Below, one piece after another: positions 34,523 through 43,540 of a stretch of 64,000 bases of DNA; the first letter of the stretch is position 1; each line of letters begins with the position of its first letter. A program made the position numbers and the translations under genes. The notes under the pieces were generated by a model. It did not search any database, was not told where the DNA came from, and saw nothing but the letters and a program-made list of their open reading frames with translations. Source of the DNA: Gammaproteobacteria bacterium (GTDB taxonomy: Bacteria; Pseudomonadota; Gammaproteobacteria; Steroidobacterales; Rariloculaceae); the NCBI GenBank assembly GCA_022826245.1, contig JAJDVG010000031.1, positions 52,565 to 116,564 of the forward strand, given 5' to 3'.

Positions 34523-34632
34523 GGGGAGTCGCGCCACCGGTCGCTTGAGACCCTCGCGCGCAGGGACGCGCGCGCGGAGCGTACCGGGATGTATTCACCG
34601 CGTGTCTCAAGCGACCGGTGGTGCGACTCCCC
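34523..34632 (-). repeat. Copy B of the 110-bp palindromic intergenic element (inverted)
   Basis: The arms GGGGAGTCGCGCCACCGGTC (from 34523) and ...GACCGGTGGTGCGACTCCCC (to 34632) pair almost perfectly and continue into GCTTGAGAC/GTCTCAAGC. Compared with copy A at 16709 and copy C at 48497, the interior core (GCTCCGCGCGCG...TGCGCGCGAGGGT) lies on the opposite strand. Length is again exactly 110. It sits between the 3' ends of the convergent ATPase and rhomboid genes, where it could act as a bidirectional terminator. Confidence 0.85.
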
Positions 34633-34679
34633 GCATGCCTGCGGCGAGATTGGCGGGTCAAGGCGCTTTCCGCAGTTGC

Positions 34680-35570
34680 TCAATACCAGGCCACGATCCC
34701 CCAGGCCCAGGACAGAACGAGCAGTGCGCAGGCGGCAAGGCCCGCGTTGCGTTGCGTCGAACGGCTGAGCGGCACGGGATGGCGCGCAAGCACGAGTCCG
34801 ACGCAGAAACCGGCGACAAACCCGAACAGATGCGCGCCGATGTCGGTGTTCTCGCCGCCCGCGCCCGTGTAGGCGAGCAAGGCGAGCCCGGCAACGAGCG
34901 GCGCGATGCGTGTCTTGAGCGGCGTATTCTTCCAGAACCCGCGCTTCCAGGTATTGGCCGTCAAGAGCGCAAGCGCCGCGAATACGGCGGTCGACGCGCC
35001 TATCGAACGGTGATCGGCGGACTGGATGAAAGCGTTAAGGACATTCCCGAGCGCACCGGAGGCCAGGATCGCAAGCCCACCGAGCCCGTCGCCGAGGTAG
35101 CGGCACACGAAATAGGCAAAGAAGCTGCCGAACGCGATGTTGCCGAGCAGATGGTCCGCGTCGCGATGGACCGTCAGCGCCGTCACGGCGCGCCACCACT
35201 CGCCGCCGAGCATGCTGCCCGCTTCGACGCGGCCGGCGGCAAGCCAGTCGACGCCGAAACTGTACTGTCTCACCCAGACTGCCACGACCAGGAGAACGGC
35301 AAGATAAACGACGACTCCGCTCCAGCCGTTGCCGACCGTCTCCGGCGGCGGTTTGGCGCCGTGCGGCCGCACGTTCTCGTCCCTGTACTCGGCGATTTCC
35401 TCGGCCGCGCGCGCGGCGTCGCGCGCACGCACGCTGAGCGACCACCCCTGGGCCGTGCGTATCCGCTGATGCTCCACGCCCTGCGTCTCGAGCACCAGCG
35501 AGAGCTCCGCGCAGTAACGCCCGCTCGCGCCGGTAACCACGTCTATCCACACTTCCGGCTCGTCGTACAT
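34680..35570 (-). CDS. Rhomboid-family intramembrane serine protease
   Basis: The 296-aa protein has a soluble N-terminal domain (about 1-80), then six or seven membrane segments. The catalytic Ser193 is in GASTAVF (GxSx) and His247 in DIGAHLFGF. H140 and N144 in HLLGN are the conserved oxyanion-region residues of rhomboids. Rhomboids cleave membrane proteins within or near a transmembrane segment; the substrate is unknown. The N-terminal part (EVWIDVVTGASGRYCAELSL, SVRARDAARAAEEIAEY) looks like a small ferredoxin-fold recognition module. It is downstream of korB on the same strand with a gap of about 100 bases and may be transcribed alone. Confidence 0.88.
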   Translation of the reverse strand: MYDEPEVWIDVVTGASGRYCAELSLVLETQGVEHQRIRTAQGWSLSVRARDAARAAEEIAEYRDENVRPHGAKPPPETVGNGWSGVVVYLAVLLVVAVWVRQYSFGVDWLAAGRVEAGSMLGGEWWRAVTALTVHRDADHLLGNIAFGSFFAYFVCRYLGDGLGGLAILASGALGNVLNAFIQSADHRSIGASTAVFAALALLTANTWKRGFWKNTPLKTRIAPLVAGLALLAYTGAGGENTDIGAHLFGFVAGFCVGLVLARHPVPLSRSTQRNAGLAACALLVLSWAWGIVAWY

Positions 35571-35673
35571 CGTTACGCGTATCGGCTCAGACGAGCACGA
35601 TCACGGGACCGGACAGCTCATTTCCAGGGTGCGCTGGACCGTCCAGCTTGCCGGCGCGCCCGGCGCGCATCGG

Positions 35674-36729
35674 TCAGCGGTAGCGGCGCTGCAGTGACGC
35701 GAGACGCCTCTTGCCGGGGCAAAGGGAGCGGAACCCGAGCTCGTTGAGCGGCATGCCGGTAGTCGAATTGATGCCGTGCATGTCGGGCTCGCTCTCGTCG
35801 ACGAAAAGCAGGCCCGTCACGATTTCGCCCTTGCGCTGATGCGTGCGGATGTACTCGATCGCCGCCCCGCGGCTGTGCGGATCGTAGTCGTCGCTGACCT
35901 TGCGCAACAGCAGCCGGCTGCCGTCGTGCATCGTGATCGGCACGACTTCGCCTTCCTCGTAAGCCACCCGGATTCCCGGCATCGGCGGAACGAAGTCGGT
36001 GTGCATGACTTCGTGAGAATGTTCCCGCGTGTATTGGTAGCTCTTGGTCGACGCCTCGTGGTCGTTGAACGTCACGCACGGTGACAGTACGTCGATCATG
36101 GCGAACCCCTCGTGACGCATGCCGGCCTTGATCAGCGGCACGAGCTGGTCCTTGTCGCCGGAGAAGCTTCGGGCGACGAACGTGCCGCCCAGCGCCATCG
36201 TCAACTGAACGGGGTCGATCGGCGGTTGCTCGTTGACCTCGCCGCGCTTGGCGGCCGTGCCGATATCGGCCGACGCCGAGAACTGGCCTTTCGTGAGCCC
36301 GTACACGCCGTTGTTCTCGATGATGTAGAGCATGTCGATGTTGCGCCGCACCGCATGCGCGAACTGCCCAAGCCCGATCGACAGCGAGTCTCCGTCACCG
36401 GACACGCCAAGCAGATACAGTTCGCGGTTGGCCGCCGCCGCGCCCGTTGCGATCGACGGCATGCGTCCGTGCACGGCATTGAAGCTGTGCGACGCCCCGA
36501 GAAAATACGCCGGCGTCTTCGACGAACAACCGATGCCGCTCATCTTCGCCACCCGGTGCGGGGGAACGGCGAGCTCGAACAGGGCCTGGATGATCGCCGC
36601 AGTCACCGAGTCGTGACCGCAGCCCGCACACAGGGTCGACATTCCTCCCTCGTAGTCGCGGATCGTCAGGCCCAGTCTGTTGCGGCTCAGGCCATGGTGG
36701 ACGATCCTGGGCTTGACGATCGAAGTCAT
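35674..36729 (-). CDS. korB: 2-oxoacid:ferredoxin oxidoreductase, beta (TPP-binding) subunit
   Basis: The 351-aa subunit has the cofactor landmarks of KorB/PorB: CAGCGHDSVTAAIIQAL with iron-sulfur cysteines, ATGAAAANRELYLLGVSGDGD (GDG of the TPP motif) and ENNGVYGLTKGQFSASAD (NNGVY). It holds thiamine diphosphate and passes electrons to Fe-S clusters during CoA-dependent oxidative decarboxylation of 2-oxoglutarate or pyruvate. Its ATG (36729) overlaps the TGA of korA (ATGA), so stoichiometric co-translation is likely. The C-terminal CPGKRRLASLQRRYR tail is short. Substrate choice between 2-oxoglutarate and other 2-oxoacids is not decided by sequence. Confidence 0.9.
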   Translation of the reverse strand: MTSIVKPRIVHHGLSRNRLGLTIRDYEGGMSTLCAGCGHDSVTAAIIQALFELAVPPHRVAKMSGIGCSSKTPAYFLGASHSFNAVHGRMPSIATGAAAANRELYLLGVSGDGDSLSIGLGQFAHAVRRNIDMLYIIENNGVYGLTKGQFSASADIGTAAKRGEVNEQPPIDPVQLTMALGGTFVARSFSGDKDQLVPLIKAGMRHEGFAMIDVLSPCVTFNDHEASTKSYQYTREHSHEVMHTDFVPPMPGIRVAYEEGEVVPITMHDGSRLLLRKVSDDYDPHSRGAAIEYIRTHQRKGEIVTGLLFVDESEPDMHGINSTTGMPLNELGFRSLCPGKRRLASLQRRYR

Positions 36730-38549
36730 GCCGCCACTCCTTCGAGATACGTTTCCTCGATCGCCTCGACGACGCACCTGTAGTCCATGGGCAGCCCTCC
36801 GTAGCTGAGTATGGAGTGCATGCGATCGGCAGGATACGTTGTTTCGACCATGAGCAGGCTCTTCAGTTGCGCGTCGCGGTTCTGCTCGACGACGAACACG
36901 TAATCGTGCCGATCGAGGAAGCGCGTGACCTTGCTCGAGAATGGAAACGCCCTGATCCTGCAGTAATTGACGTGGATCCCCTTCGCCGCGAGTCGGTCGA
37001 TGGCTTCGTTGACCGCCGAATTGCAACTGCCGACGGAGACGATGCCCCACGACGCGGGCTTGCGCGTGCGCCGGATAGCCGGTTCCGGCACGAGTTTTGC
37101 CGCGGTAGCCCATTTCCTCTTCAGGCGATCGACGACTTCGACGTATTCGTTCGAATCCTCGGTGTATTCGCCGTACCGGTTGTGACCGGAGCCACGCACG
37201 AAATAGGAGCCCTTCGGGTGGCCTCCCGGGATGGTGCGCGGAGCGATGCCGTCGCCGTCAGGATCGACGTAACGATGAAAGCGCCCGCGCAGCCTCGCGA
37301 CGGTCTTCGGGTTCAGGACCTTGCCGCGATCGGGACGGTAGGCGGGATCCCACTCGAACTCCCGGCACATCCAGTCGTTCATGCCGATATCGAGATCGGA
37401 AAGCACGATCACCGGGGTCTGCAGCCGATCGGCGAGGTCGAAGGCGGCGACCGACAATTCGAAACACTCGCGCGGGTCGCCCGGGAACAGCACCACATGT
37501 CTGGTGTCGCCGTGCGATGCGTATGCCGCGGCAAGGATATCGCCCTGCTGGGTGCGCGTCGGCATGCCTGTCGATGGCCCGACGCGCTGAACATCGAACA
37601 GGACGGCCGGTACTTCGGCGAAATAGGCGAAACCGATGAATTCGCTCATGAGCGACAGCCCGGGACCGCTCGTCGGCGTAAACGCCCTGGCGCCGTTCCA
37701 GGCGGCGCCGAGCACGATGCCGATCGCCGCAAGCTCGTCCTCGGCCTGCACGACGCAGAAGTTGCGCTCCCCGGTGTTGGCATCCTTGCGGTATTCCTCG
37801 CAAAACGCCCTGAATGCGTCCATGAGCGAGGTTGACGGCGTGATCGGGTACCAGGCGCCGACCGTCGCTCCGGCATAGACGCAGCCGAGCGCGGCAGCCG
37901 TGTTGCCGTCGATCATGATGTGGCCGGCGGTCTTGTTCAGCCGCTTGAGCCGCGTCGGCAACGGGCAGGCAAAATGCTCGTTCGCGTAGTCGTAGCCGAG
38001 CGCGATGGCTTCCATGTTGGATTCGATCAGCGCCTTTTTGCTCGCGAACATCTCCCTGACGAGCTTCTCGATGACCTTGAGCTCGATGTCGACCAGGGCC
38101 GCGAGCGCGCCGACGTAGGCCATGTTCTTCATGAGAATGCGCACGCGCGCGCTCTTGAAGCGCTCGTTGCACATGCGGGCAAGCGGAATGCCGACGATCG
38201 CGATGTCGGGCCGCGATATCACGCTCTCCCGCGGCCAGGTCGAGTCGTAGATCAGCGTGCCGCCCGGACTCACCTCGTCGAGATCCTGGCTGTAGGTCTG
38301 CTGGTTCATCGCGACCATGATGTCGACGGATCCCGAGCGCGCAAGGTAGCCGTTCCTGCTGACCCGGATCTCGTACCAGGTCGGCAGGCCCTGAATGTTG
38401 GAGGGGAAGAAATTCTTGCCCGTGACGGGAATGCCCATGCGGAAGATCGCCTTCATGAGCAGCGTGTTGGCGCTCGCAGAACCCGTGCCGTTGACGTTCG
38501 CGAGCTTGATGACGAAATCGTTTATCCGGCTTTTCGCGTGATTTGGCAC
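36726..38549 (-). CDS. korA: 2-oxoacid:ferredoxin oxidoreductase, fused gamma-alpha subunit
   Basis: The 607-aa protein fuses an N-terminal gamma (CoA/transfer) domain to the alpha subunit. The gamma part is IKLANVNGTGSASANTLLMK...MGIPVTGKNFFPSNIQGLPT (about 10-190). The alpha part is GNTAAALGCVYAGATVGAWYPITPSTSL (about 215-240), then ARAFTPTSGPGLSLMSEFIG and VPAVLFDVQRVGPSTGMPTR. This arrangement is typical of KorA-like enzymes in bacteria. It overlaps korB by 4 nt and the upstream FAD/Fe-S gene by 28 nt, giving a tight three-gene operon. The complex may run oxidatively with ferredoxin or NAD(P), or in the reductive direction. Confidence 0.9.
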   Translation of the reverse strand: MPNHAKSRINDFVIKLANVNGTGSASANTLLMKAIFRMGIPVTGKNFFPSNIQGLPTWYEIRVSRNGYLARSGSVDIMVAMNQQTYSQDLDEVSPGGTLIYDSTWPRESVISRPDIAIVGIPLARMCNERFKSARVRILMKNMAYVGALAALVDIELKVIEKLVREMFASKKALIESNMEAIALGYDYANEHFACPLPTRLKRLNKTAGHIMIDGNTAAALGCVYAGATVGAWYPITPSTSLMDAFRAFCEEYRKDANTGERNFCVVQAEDELAAIGIVLGAAWNGARAFTPTSGPGLSLMSEFIGFAYFAEVPAVLFDVQRVGPSTGMPTRTQQGDILAAAYASHGDTRHVVLFPGDPRECFELSVAAFDLADRLQTPVIVLSDLDIGMNDWMCREFEWDPAYRPDRGKVLNPKTVARLRGRFHRYVDPDGDGIAPRTIPGGHPKGSYFVRGSGHNRYGEYTEDSNEYVEVVDRLKRKWATAAKLVPEPAIRRTRKPASWGIVSVGSCNSAVNEAIDRLAAKGIHVNYCRIRAFPFSSKVTRFLDRHDYVFVVEQNRDAQLKSLLMVETTYPADRMHSILSYGGLPMDYRCVVEAIEETYLEGVAA

Positions 38550-40483
38550 AGTTGCTGATCCCTTGATGCTTCATCGCTGGCGTACGGGATGACGACAGTC
38601 GACTTCTGCATGTCCCAGGCGCCCGTCGGACACCGTTCCGCGCACAGCCCGCAATGCACGCAGAGGTTCTCGTCCTTGACCATGACCCGGCTCGTATGCT
38701 TCAGGGGTCCGGACACGTAGAGCGCCTGCTCGGCGTTCAGGCGCGCGGTCCTGAGATTGGCCTCGATGCTGTCCGCGTCGCCGTTGTGAGTGATCGTCAG
38801 GCAATCCACGGGACAGATGTCGATGCACGCATCGCATTCGATGCAGAGGTCCGCCGCGAACACCGTTTGCAGATCGCAATTCAGGCAGCGTTCGACCTCC
38901 GCGGCGGCGTCGTCGGCAGTGAATCCGAGCTCGACCTCGATGTTCAGTTTCCTGAAACGTTTCCTGAGATCCACGTGCGGCATGATGCGCCGGCCGGCCG
39001 GATCGTAGTCGTTGCTGTAACTCCACTCGTGGATGCCCATTTTCGCGGTCGTCAGGTTGACTCCGCGCGGCAGGCGATCGGTCAGGCTCAGGCCCTCGCA
39101 GTACTTGTGGATGGAAATCGCGGCCTGATGGCCGTGCTCGACGGCCCATATGATGTTCTTCGGCCCGAACGCGGCGTCGCCGCCGAAAAACACGCCCTTG
39201 AGGGTCGATTCGTAAGTCGTCTCGTCGACGATCGGCACGTCCCACTTGTCGAATTCGATGCCGATGCCGCGCTCGACCCACGGGAAGGCGTTCTCCTGGC
39301 CGATCGCGAGCACGACATCGTCGCAGGGGAACGTGGCCTCGTCGACGATCCTGCTGTCCCTGATCGCACCGCGGTCATCGAACTCGTATTCGACGACATC
39401 GAACTTCATGCCGACCAGCTTGCCGTCTTCTATGAGGAAAGCCCTCGGCGAATGATTGACGACGATCTCGACCCGCTCCTCCTCGGCATCCTCGAGTTCC
39501 CAGTCGGATGCCTTGAAGAAGGCGCGGGGCTTGCGCGCCATGACCTTGACGTCCTTCGCGCCGAGCCTGAGCGAACTGCGGCAGCAGTCCATTGCCGTAT
39601 TGCCGACGCCGATGATCAGCACGCGCTCGCCGACGCTCGACACGTGGCCGAACGCGATCGATTCGAGCCACTGGATGCCGATGTGGATTCGATCGGTATC
39701 GTCGCGGCCGGGAAGCCTCAGTTCCTTGCCCTTCGGCGCACCCGAACCGACGAAGACGGCGTCGAAATCCTCCTCGAGCAACGCGCGCATGCTTTCGATC
39801 GGGTGGGACAGCCTGAGGTCGACGCCCATGTCGACGATGTAGGCGATTTCCTCGTCGAGCACCGAGGCCGGCAGCCGGAAAGCGGGAATGTTCGTGCGCA
39901 TCAGGCCACCGGGCGTGTCCAGCGCCTCGAAGATGACGCACTCGTAACCGAGCGGAATCAGATCGTTGGCGACGGTCAACGATGCGCAACCGGCGCCGAC
40001 CAGCGCGATGCGCTTGCCGTTGCTCACATGCGGAGCTTGCGGCAGGCGGTCGCGGATGTCGTCGCGGTTATCGGCCGCGACGCGCTTGAGGCGGCAGATC
40101 GCGACGGCCTTGTCCTCTACCCGTCCCCTGCGGCAGGCGGGCTCACACGGGCGGTCGCAGACGCGGCCGAGTATGCCCGGGAATACGTTCGACTCCCGGT
40201 TGAGCATGTACGCATCGGTGAACCGGCCCTGTGCGATCAGCCGGATGTACTCGGGCACGTCGGTATGCGCGGGGCAAGCCCATTGGCAATCGACGACCCG
40301 GTGGAAATACTCCGTGCCTTCAGTCTTGGTGGGATCCATCGGATGGGGGGCGTGCGCGCGTGCGGATCGTGGCGTGACGAAGTGGAACTTGTCGGTTCGC
40401 TCTGGAACTAACCTGGCGTCCGGTGTCGGCAGAGCCTGAAGCGGCCGCGGTGCCCTCGAATTGCCATGGGACTGCCCTGTCAT
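38522..40483 (-). CDS. FAD/NAD(P)-dependent oxidoreductase with 4Fe-4S domains, partner of KorAB
   Basis: The protein is a GltD-like flavoprotein. An N-terminal Fe-S domain (CQWACPAHTDVPEYIRLIAQ...VCDRPCEPACRRG) is followed by an FAD/NAD domain (RIALVGAGCASLTVANDL, ERVLIIGVGNTAMDCCRSS, GVFFGGDAAFGPKNIIWAVEHG). A C-terminal bis-[4Fe-4S] ferredoxin module (CIECDACIDICPVDCLTI ... CVHCGLCAERCP) ends the chain. It probably links KorAB to NAD(P) as an electron-transfer subunit. The start is uncertain: ATG 40483 overlaps a perfect -10 hexamer, so translation may begin later, for example at ATG 40339 (MDPTKTEG). It is the first gene of the operon, overlapping korA by 28 nt. Confidence 0.88.
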   Translation of the reverse strand: MTGQSHGNSRAPRPLQALPTPDARLVPERTDKFHFVTPRSARAHAPHPMDPTKTEGTEYFHRVVDCQWACPAHTDVPEYIRLIAQGRFTDAYMLNRESNVFPGILGRVCDRPCEPACRRGRVEDKAVAICRLKRVAADNRDDIRDRLPQAPHVSNGKRIALVGAGCASLTVANDLIPLGYECVIFEALDTPGGLMRTNIPAFRLPASVLDEEIAYIVDMGVDLRLSHPIESMRALLEEDFDAVFVGSGAPKGKELRLPGRDDTDRIHIGIQWLESIAFGHVSSVGERVLIIGVGNTAMDCCRSSLRLGAKDVKVMARKPRAFFKASDWELEDAEEERVEIVVNHSPRAFLIEDGKLVGMKFDVVEYEFDDRGAIRDSRIVDEATFPCDDVVLAIGQENAFPWVERGIGIEFDKWDVPIVDETTYESTLKGVFFGGDAAFGPKNIIWAVEHGHQAAISIHKYCEGLSLTDRLPRGVNLTTAKMGIHEWSYSNDYDPAGRRIMPHVDLRKRFRKLNIEVELGFTADDAAAEVERCLNCDLQTVFAADLCIECDACIDICPVDCLTITHNGDADSIEANLRTARLNAEQALYVSGPLKHTSRVMVKDENLCVHCGLCAERCPTGAWDMQKSTVVIPYASDEASRDQQLCQITRKAG

Positions 40484-40509
40484 TATAGACTCAGTACATG
40501 CCGCGACAA
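40482..40509 (-). promoter_or_regulatory. Candidate sigma-70 promoter of the korAB operon
   Basis: On the reverse strand TTGTCG (40509-40504) and TATAAT (40487-40482) are separated by 16 bases. The -10 is perfect. It overlaps the most upstream possible start codon of the FAD oxidoreductase gene, which argues that the real start is further in. Confidence 0.5.
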
Positions 40510-40743
40510 GCATGGATACCGATCGGCATCAGCGGCGCCGTCGCCGTTTTCGCGGCGCGGGCGCGCGCAGTCGGCCAGACTTGGCCGATCCCGGTCGTTT
40601 CCCGCGGCCGGCGCCGCTCGCGGCAACACCGAATTTCGATAGAATGCCTGATGATGCAAGTGTCCTGTCTCGCATTTAACGTCGCATTCAGAGCGAGCGG
40701 AACGCGTCGGGACAAGGCGCGCTCCGCAGGCCATATCGAGTCT

Positions 40744-42117
40744 ATGGGCAAGGAGCGCAACGCCAGCCGCAGATCAACGAGCGGTTTCCTGCTCTCGCTA
40801 CTCTTGAGCGCCGCCGCCCATGGACAGGATCCGCAGCCGCCGTCCGACGCAGGCGCGGCGCCCGACGGGGACGTGGCTGCGCCCGAATCGGGCGTAATCG
40901 ACCTTGCCGAAGTCGTTACACGCTTCGAGGCAAGCCTCGAACTCGAACGCCTCATCGAGGCACGGGAATTCGCCGCGGCCGCTGTCGTCGGCGACCGGCT
41001 CCTGGCGCTGACTCAGGACGAGTTCGGCGAGGTCAGCAGCGAAACCGCCGACGCGCATATCGCGCTCGCGCAGGTTCATGTCGTGAACGGCGACCATGAC
41101 GCAGCGGAACAGCGCTATCTCGAAGCGATCGACATCTTTCGCGAGATCGACGGCGCATTCTCCGACGACCTGATTCCCCCGTTGCTGGGCCTCGGCGACA
41201 ACTACCAGCAGGACGGACAGTTCCTGAATGCCGTATCGGCCTACAACGAGGCGAGAACGATCAACCGGCGCGTGTTCGGTTTGCTCGACGAAGGCCAGGT
41301 CGTGATCCTCGATCGGATGACCCGTACATTCCTCGCCATGAACGAGTACGAGCAGGCCGACGCACAGCAGCGCGCCGCGCTCATGCTCGTCGAGCGCAAG
41401 CACGAGCCGCATGCCGAAGAGACCCTCGACGCGATCTACAAGTACGCGGGCTGGTTGCGCGACCGACGCAGGTACACCGAGGAACGCGACCAGTACCAGC
41501 GCGCCATGCGCATCATTCGCAACGAGTACGGCGACGAAAGCCTGTTCATGGTCAAGCCCCTGCGCGAGACCGCCAACAGCTTCCGTAACCAGGGAGCCGC
41601 GGTCAACCAGGGGATTTCAGGGCTGCTTACGGCACTCGAACTGCTCGATGCCCAGGAAAGTCCCGATGCGCTTGCGCTTGCCGAGGTGCTGGTGGATATC
41701 GGCGACTGGGAGGCGGCGTTCTCGCGGGTCGGCACGGATGGCGCAGCGTATCGTCGGGCCTGGCAGGTCCTCGACGATGTCGACGGCGGCAACGAAACGC
41801 GCGAGCAGTGGTTCGGCGGCATCGAATACGTGTTCAGGGAACCGCTGAGCCAGAGGGGGCTGAGCTCCGCATCCGACGCCGTGCCGGGATTCGTTCTGGT
41901 CAGATTCGACCTCAACGAGTTCGGGCGCACGGAAAACGTGACGATCCTCGAATCCGAACCGCCGAACCTCAAGGACGATGCCGTGGCCCGGCACGTTCGT
42001 CAGTCGCGGTTCCGGCCGTATCTGAGCGACGGCGAGATCGTCAGGCGCCGCAATCTGGCGCTGCGCGTGACGTTCCGCTACGCGCCGACGGCGATCGACG
42101 GAGCGGCAAGTGAATAG
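40744..42117 (+). CDS. Periplasmic TPR protein with TonB C-terminal-like domain (first of two)
   Basis: The 457-aa protein has a signal peptide (GFLLSLLLSAAAHGQ), a Pro/Asp-rich linker, and a long TPR-like helical region (about 60-350: SAETADAHIALAQVHVVNGDHD-type repeats). It ends in a TonB_C-type domain (FVLVRFDLNEFGRTENVTIL...AVARHVRQSRFRPYLSDGEIV...ALRVTFRY). That domain in TonB contacts TonB boxes of receptors, but here there is no N-terminal membrane anchor or Pro-rich spacer, so energy transduction is unlikely. ATG 40744 gives the signal peptide. Its stop overlaps the start of the next paralogue by 8 nt. The function is unknown. Confidence 0.78.
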   Translation: MGKERNASRRSTSGFLLSLLLSAAAHGQDPQPPSDAGAAPDGDVAAPESGVIDLAEVVTRFEASLELERLIEAREFAAAAVVGDRLLALTQDEFGEVSSETADAHIALAQVHVVNGDHDAAEQRYLEAIDIFREIDGAFSDDLIPPLLGLGDNYQQDGQFLNAVSAYNEARTINRRVFGLLDEGQVVILDRMTRTFLAMNEYEQADAQQRAALMLVERKHEPHAEETLDAIYKYAGWLRDRRRYTEERDQYQRAMRIIRNEYGDESLFMVKPLRETANSFRNQGAAVNQGISGLLTALELLDAQESPDALALAEVLVDIGDWEAAFSRVGTDGAAYRRAWQVLDDVDGGNETREQWFGGIEYVFREPLSQRGLSSASDAVPGFVLVRFDLNEFGRTENVTILESEPPNLKDDAVARHVRQSRFRPYLSDGEIVRRRNLALRVTFRYAPTAIDGAASE

Positions 42118-43411
42118 CTTGCGTGCGCTGCCGATCCTGGCGATGCTCGCGGCGGCGGCAGCGCCGGCACAGGACGGCGAGCCGCCTCAGCCGCCGGCCG
42201 CGCCGACGGAACTCCCGGCCCTGGCCGATCCTGCCGCACCGCGCACGGACCTCGACAACCAGCGCGCCGCCCGAGACATGCTCATCACCGCCAGCGACTT
42301 CGGCGCCGCGCTTCAGACCGCCGAAGCCATCGTCGGGTCGGCCACCGACGAGACCGATGCCGCCTACCGCACCGACCTCATGCGACTCGCCCGGATTCAG
42401 GCCGAACTCGACATGTTCGCGGATGCCGAGGTCAACTATCTGCGGGCGATCGAACTGGCCGAAGAGGCGGACGGAACACAATCGATCACGCTGGTCGAAC
42501 CGTATCAGGCGCTCGGCCGCGCGTATCTGGATGAGCGCCGGTTCAGCGAAGCGATTACGGTGTTCGAGCATGCCCGGGACATCAACCAGAGAAACCTGGG
42601 TCTTTTCAATGTCGAGCAGACGCCGCTGATCGACGACACCACGCTCGCCTACCTCGGACTCGGCGATACGTTCGCGGCGCGTGAGCTGCAGCTTGACCGG
42701 CTCGACAACGCCGTCAGGCGGTTCGGCGCCGACGATCCGCGCGTGATCCCGTTTCACAATCGACTCGCCGACTACTACCAGAGTTCGCGCTTGAGAATCA
42801 GTGCGCGGGACCAGTACGAGCGCATCCTCGAGATCCAGCAGACGCAGGTCGGCACGGACGATCCGGTGCTGGCGGCAACGCTGCGGCGTCTCGCGGCCAT
42901 CGAACTGCTCCTCGGCGACGGCGACGATGCCAAGCTGCGGCTGACCGAGCTGATCGAGGCCGCCTCCGAAGATCTCGGCAGCGAGCGCGGCCTGTCGCTC
43001 GCCCTGCTCGGCGACTGGGCGATGGTCGACGAGGATTTCGCGCTGGCGGCCGATTATTACCGGCAGGCCTACGCTGCATTCGAGGCCGACGGCGACGCCG
43101 ATCCCGCGCAGCTCTTCGCGGATCCGCAGATGATCGATTTCATGCCGCCGCTGACCCGGGTGGACCTCAACCGGAGATCGCTGCCCTGGGCCTGGGGCTC
43201 CATCGAACTCGCGTTCGATCTCTCCGCCGAAGGCCGAGCGTGGAACGTGCGCGTCGTGGGCGCAGAGCCCGGCGGCCTCGTCGAATCCGATTACCACCGC
43301 CGGCTGCGCGAGACGCATTTCCGGCCGCGTCTCGTCGACGGCGTTCCGGCGGCTGTCGATGACGTGCGCTTCACGCACTTCTTCCGCTACTACGTAGACA
43401 ACGACGATTGA
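42110..43411 (+). CDS. Periplasmic TPR protein with TonB C-terminal-like domain (second of two)
   Basis: The 433-aa protein is a diverged paralogue of the preceding gene: signal peptide MNSLRALPILAMLAAAAAPAQ, helical repeats (LARIQAELDMFADAEVNYLRAIELAEEADG, FEHARDINQRNLGLFNVEQ) and a C-terminal beta domain (WGSIELAFDLSAEGRAWNVRVV...RRLRETHFRPRLVDGVPAAVDDVRFTHFFRYY). The block around INQRNLGLF/INRRVFGLLDEGQ is shared between the two. The GTG start at 42110 overlaps the stop of the first gene by 8 nt, so they are translationally coupled and may form a complex. There is no known function; a role in outer-membrane protein or envelope assembly is only a guess. Confidence 0.77.
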   Translation: MNSLRALPILAMLAAAAAPAQDGEPPQPPAAPTELPALADPAAPRTDLDNQRAARDMLITASDFGAALQTAEAIVGSATDETDAAYRTDLMRLARIQAELDMFADAEVNYLRAIELAEEADGTQSITLVEPYQALGRAYLDERRFSEAITVFEHARDINQRNLGLFNVEQTPLIDDTTLAYLGLGDTFAARELQLDRLDNAVRRFGADDPRVIPFHNRLADYYQSSRLRISARDQYERILEIQQTQVGTDDPVLAATLRRLAAIELLLGDGDDAKLRLTELIEAASEDLGSERGLSLALLGDWAMVDEDFALAADYYRQAYAAFEADGDADPAQLFADPQMIDFMPPLTRVDLNRRSLPWAWGSIELAFDLSAEGRAWNVRVVGAEPGGLVESDYHRRLRETHFRPRLVDGVPAAVDDVRFTHFFRYYVDNDD

Positions 43412-43540
43412 GCCGGTCGGCGCAGGCGCCAGGCGCTGGGCCGCTCATCTGAATTTTTCTCAAGTCATGGCCCATTCGCTGCCAGTTTGCTTCGGCAGCG
43501 GCGCAAGGTGTGGCAACTTAGGCGCCGTATGGTGAGCGCA

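Noticed and set aside
34523..34632. The three palindromes as ordinary intrinsic terminators
   Set aside because: They share exact length and a conserved interior core, lack consistent T tracts, and one lies inside the msrPQ gap, so a dispersed repeat family explains them better.
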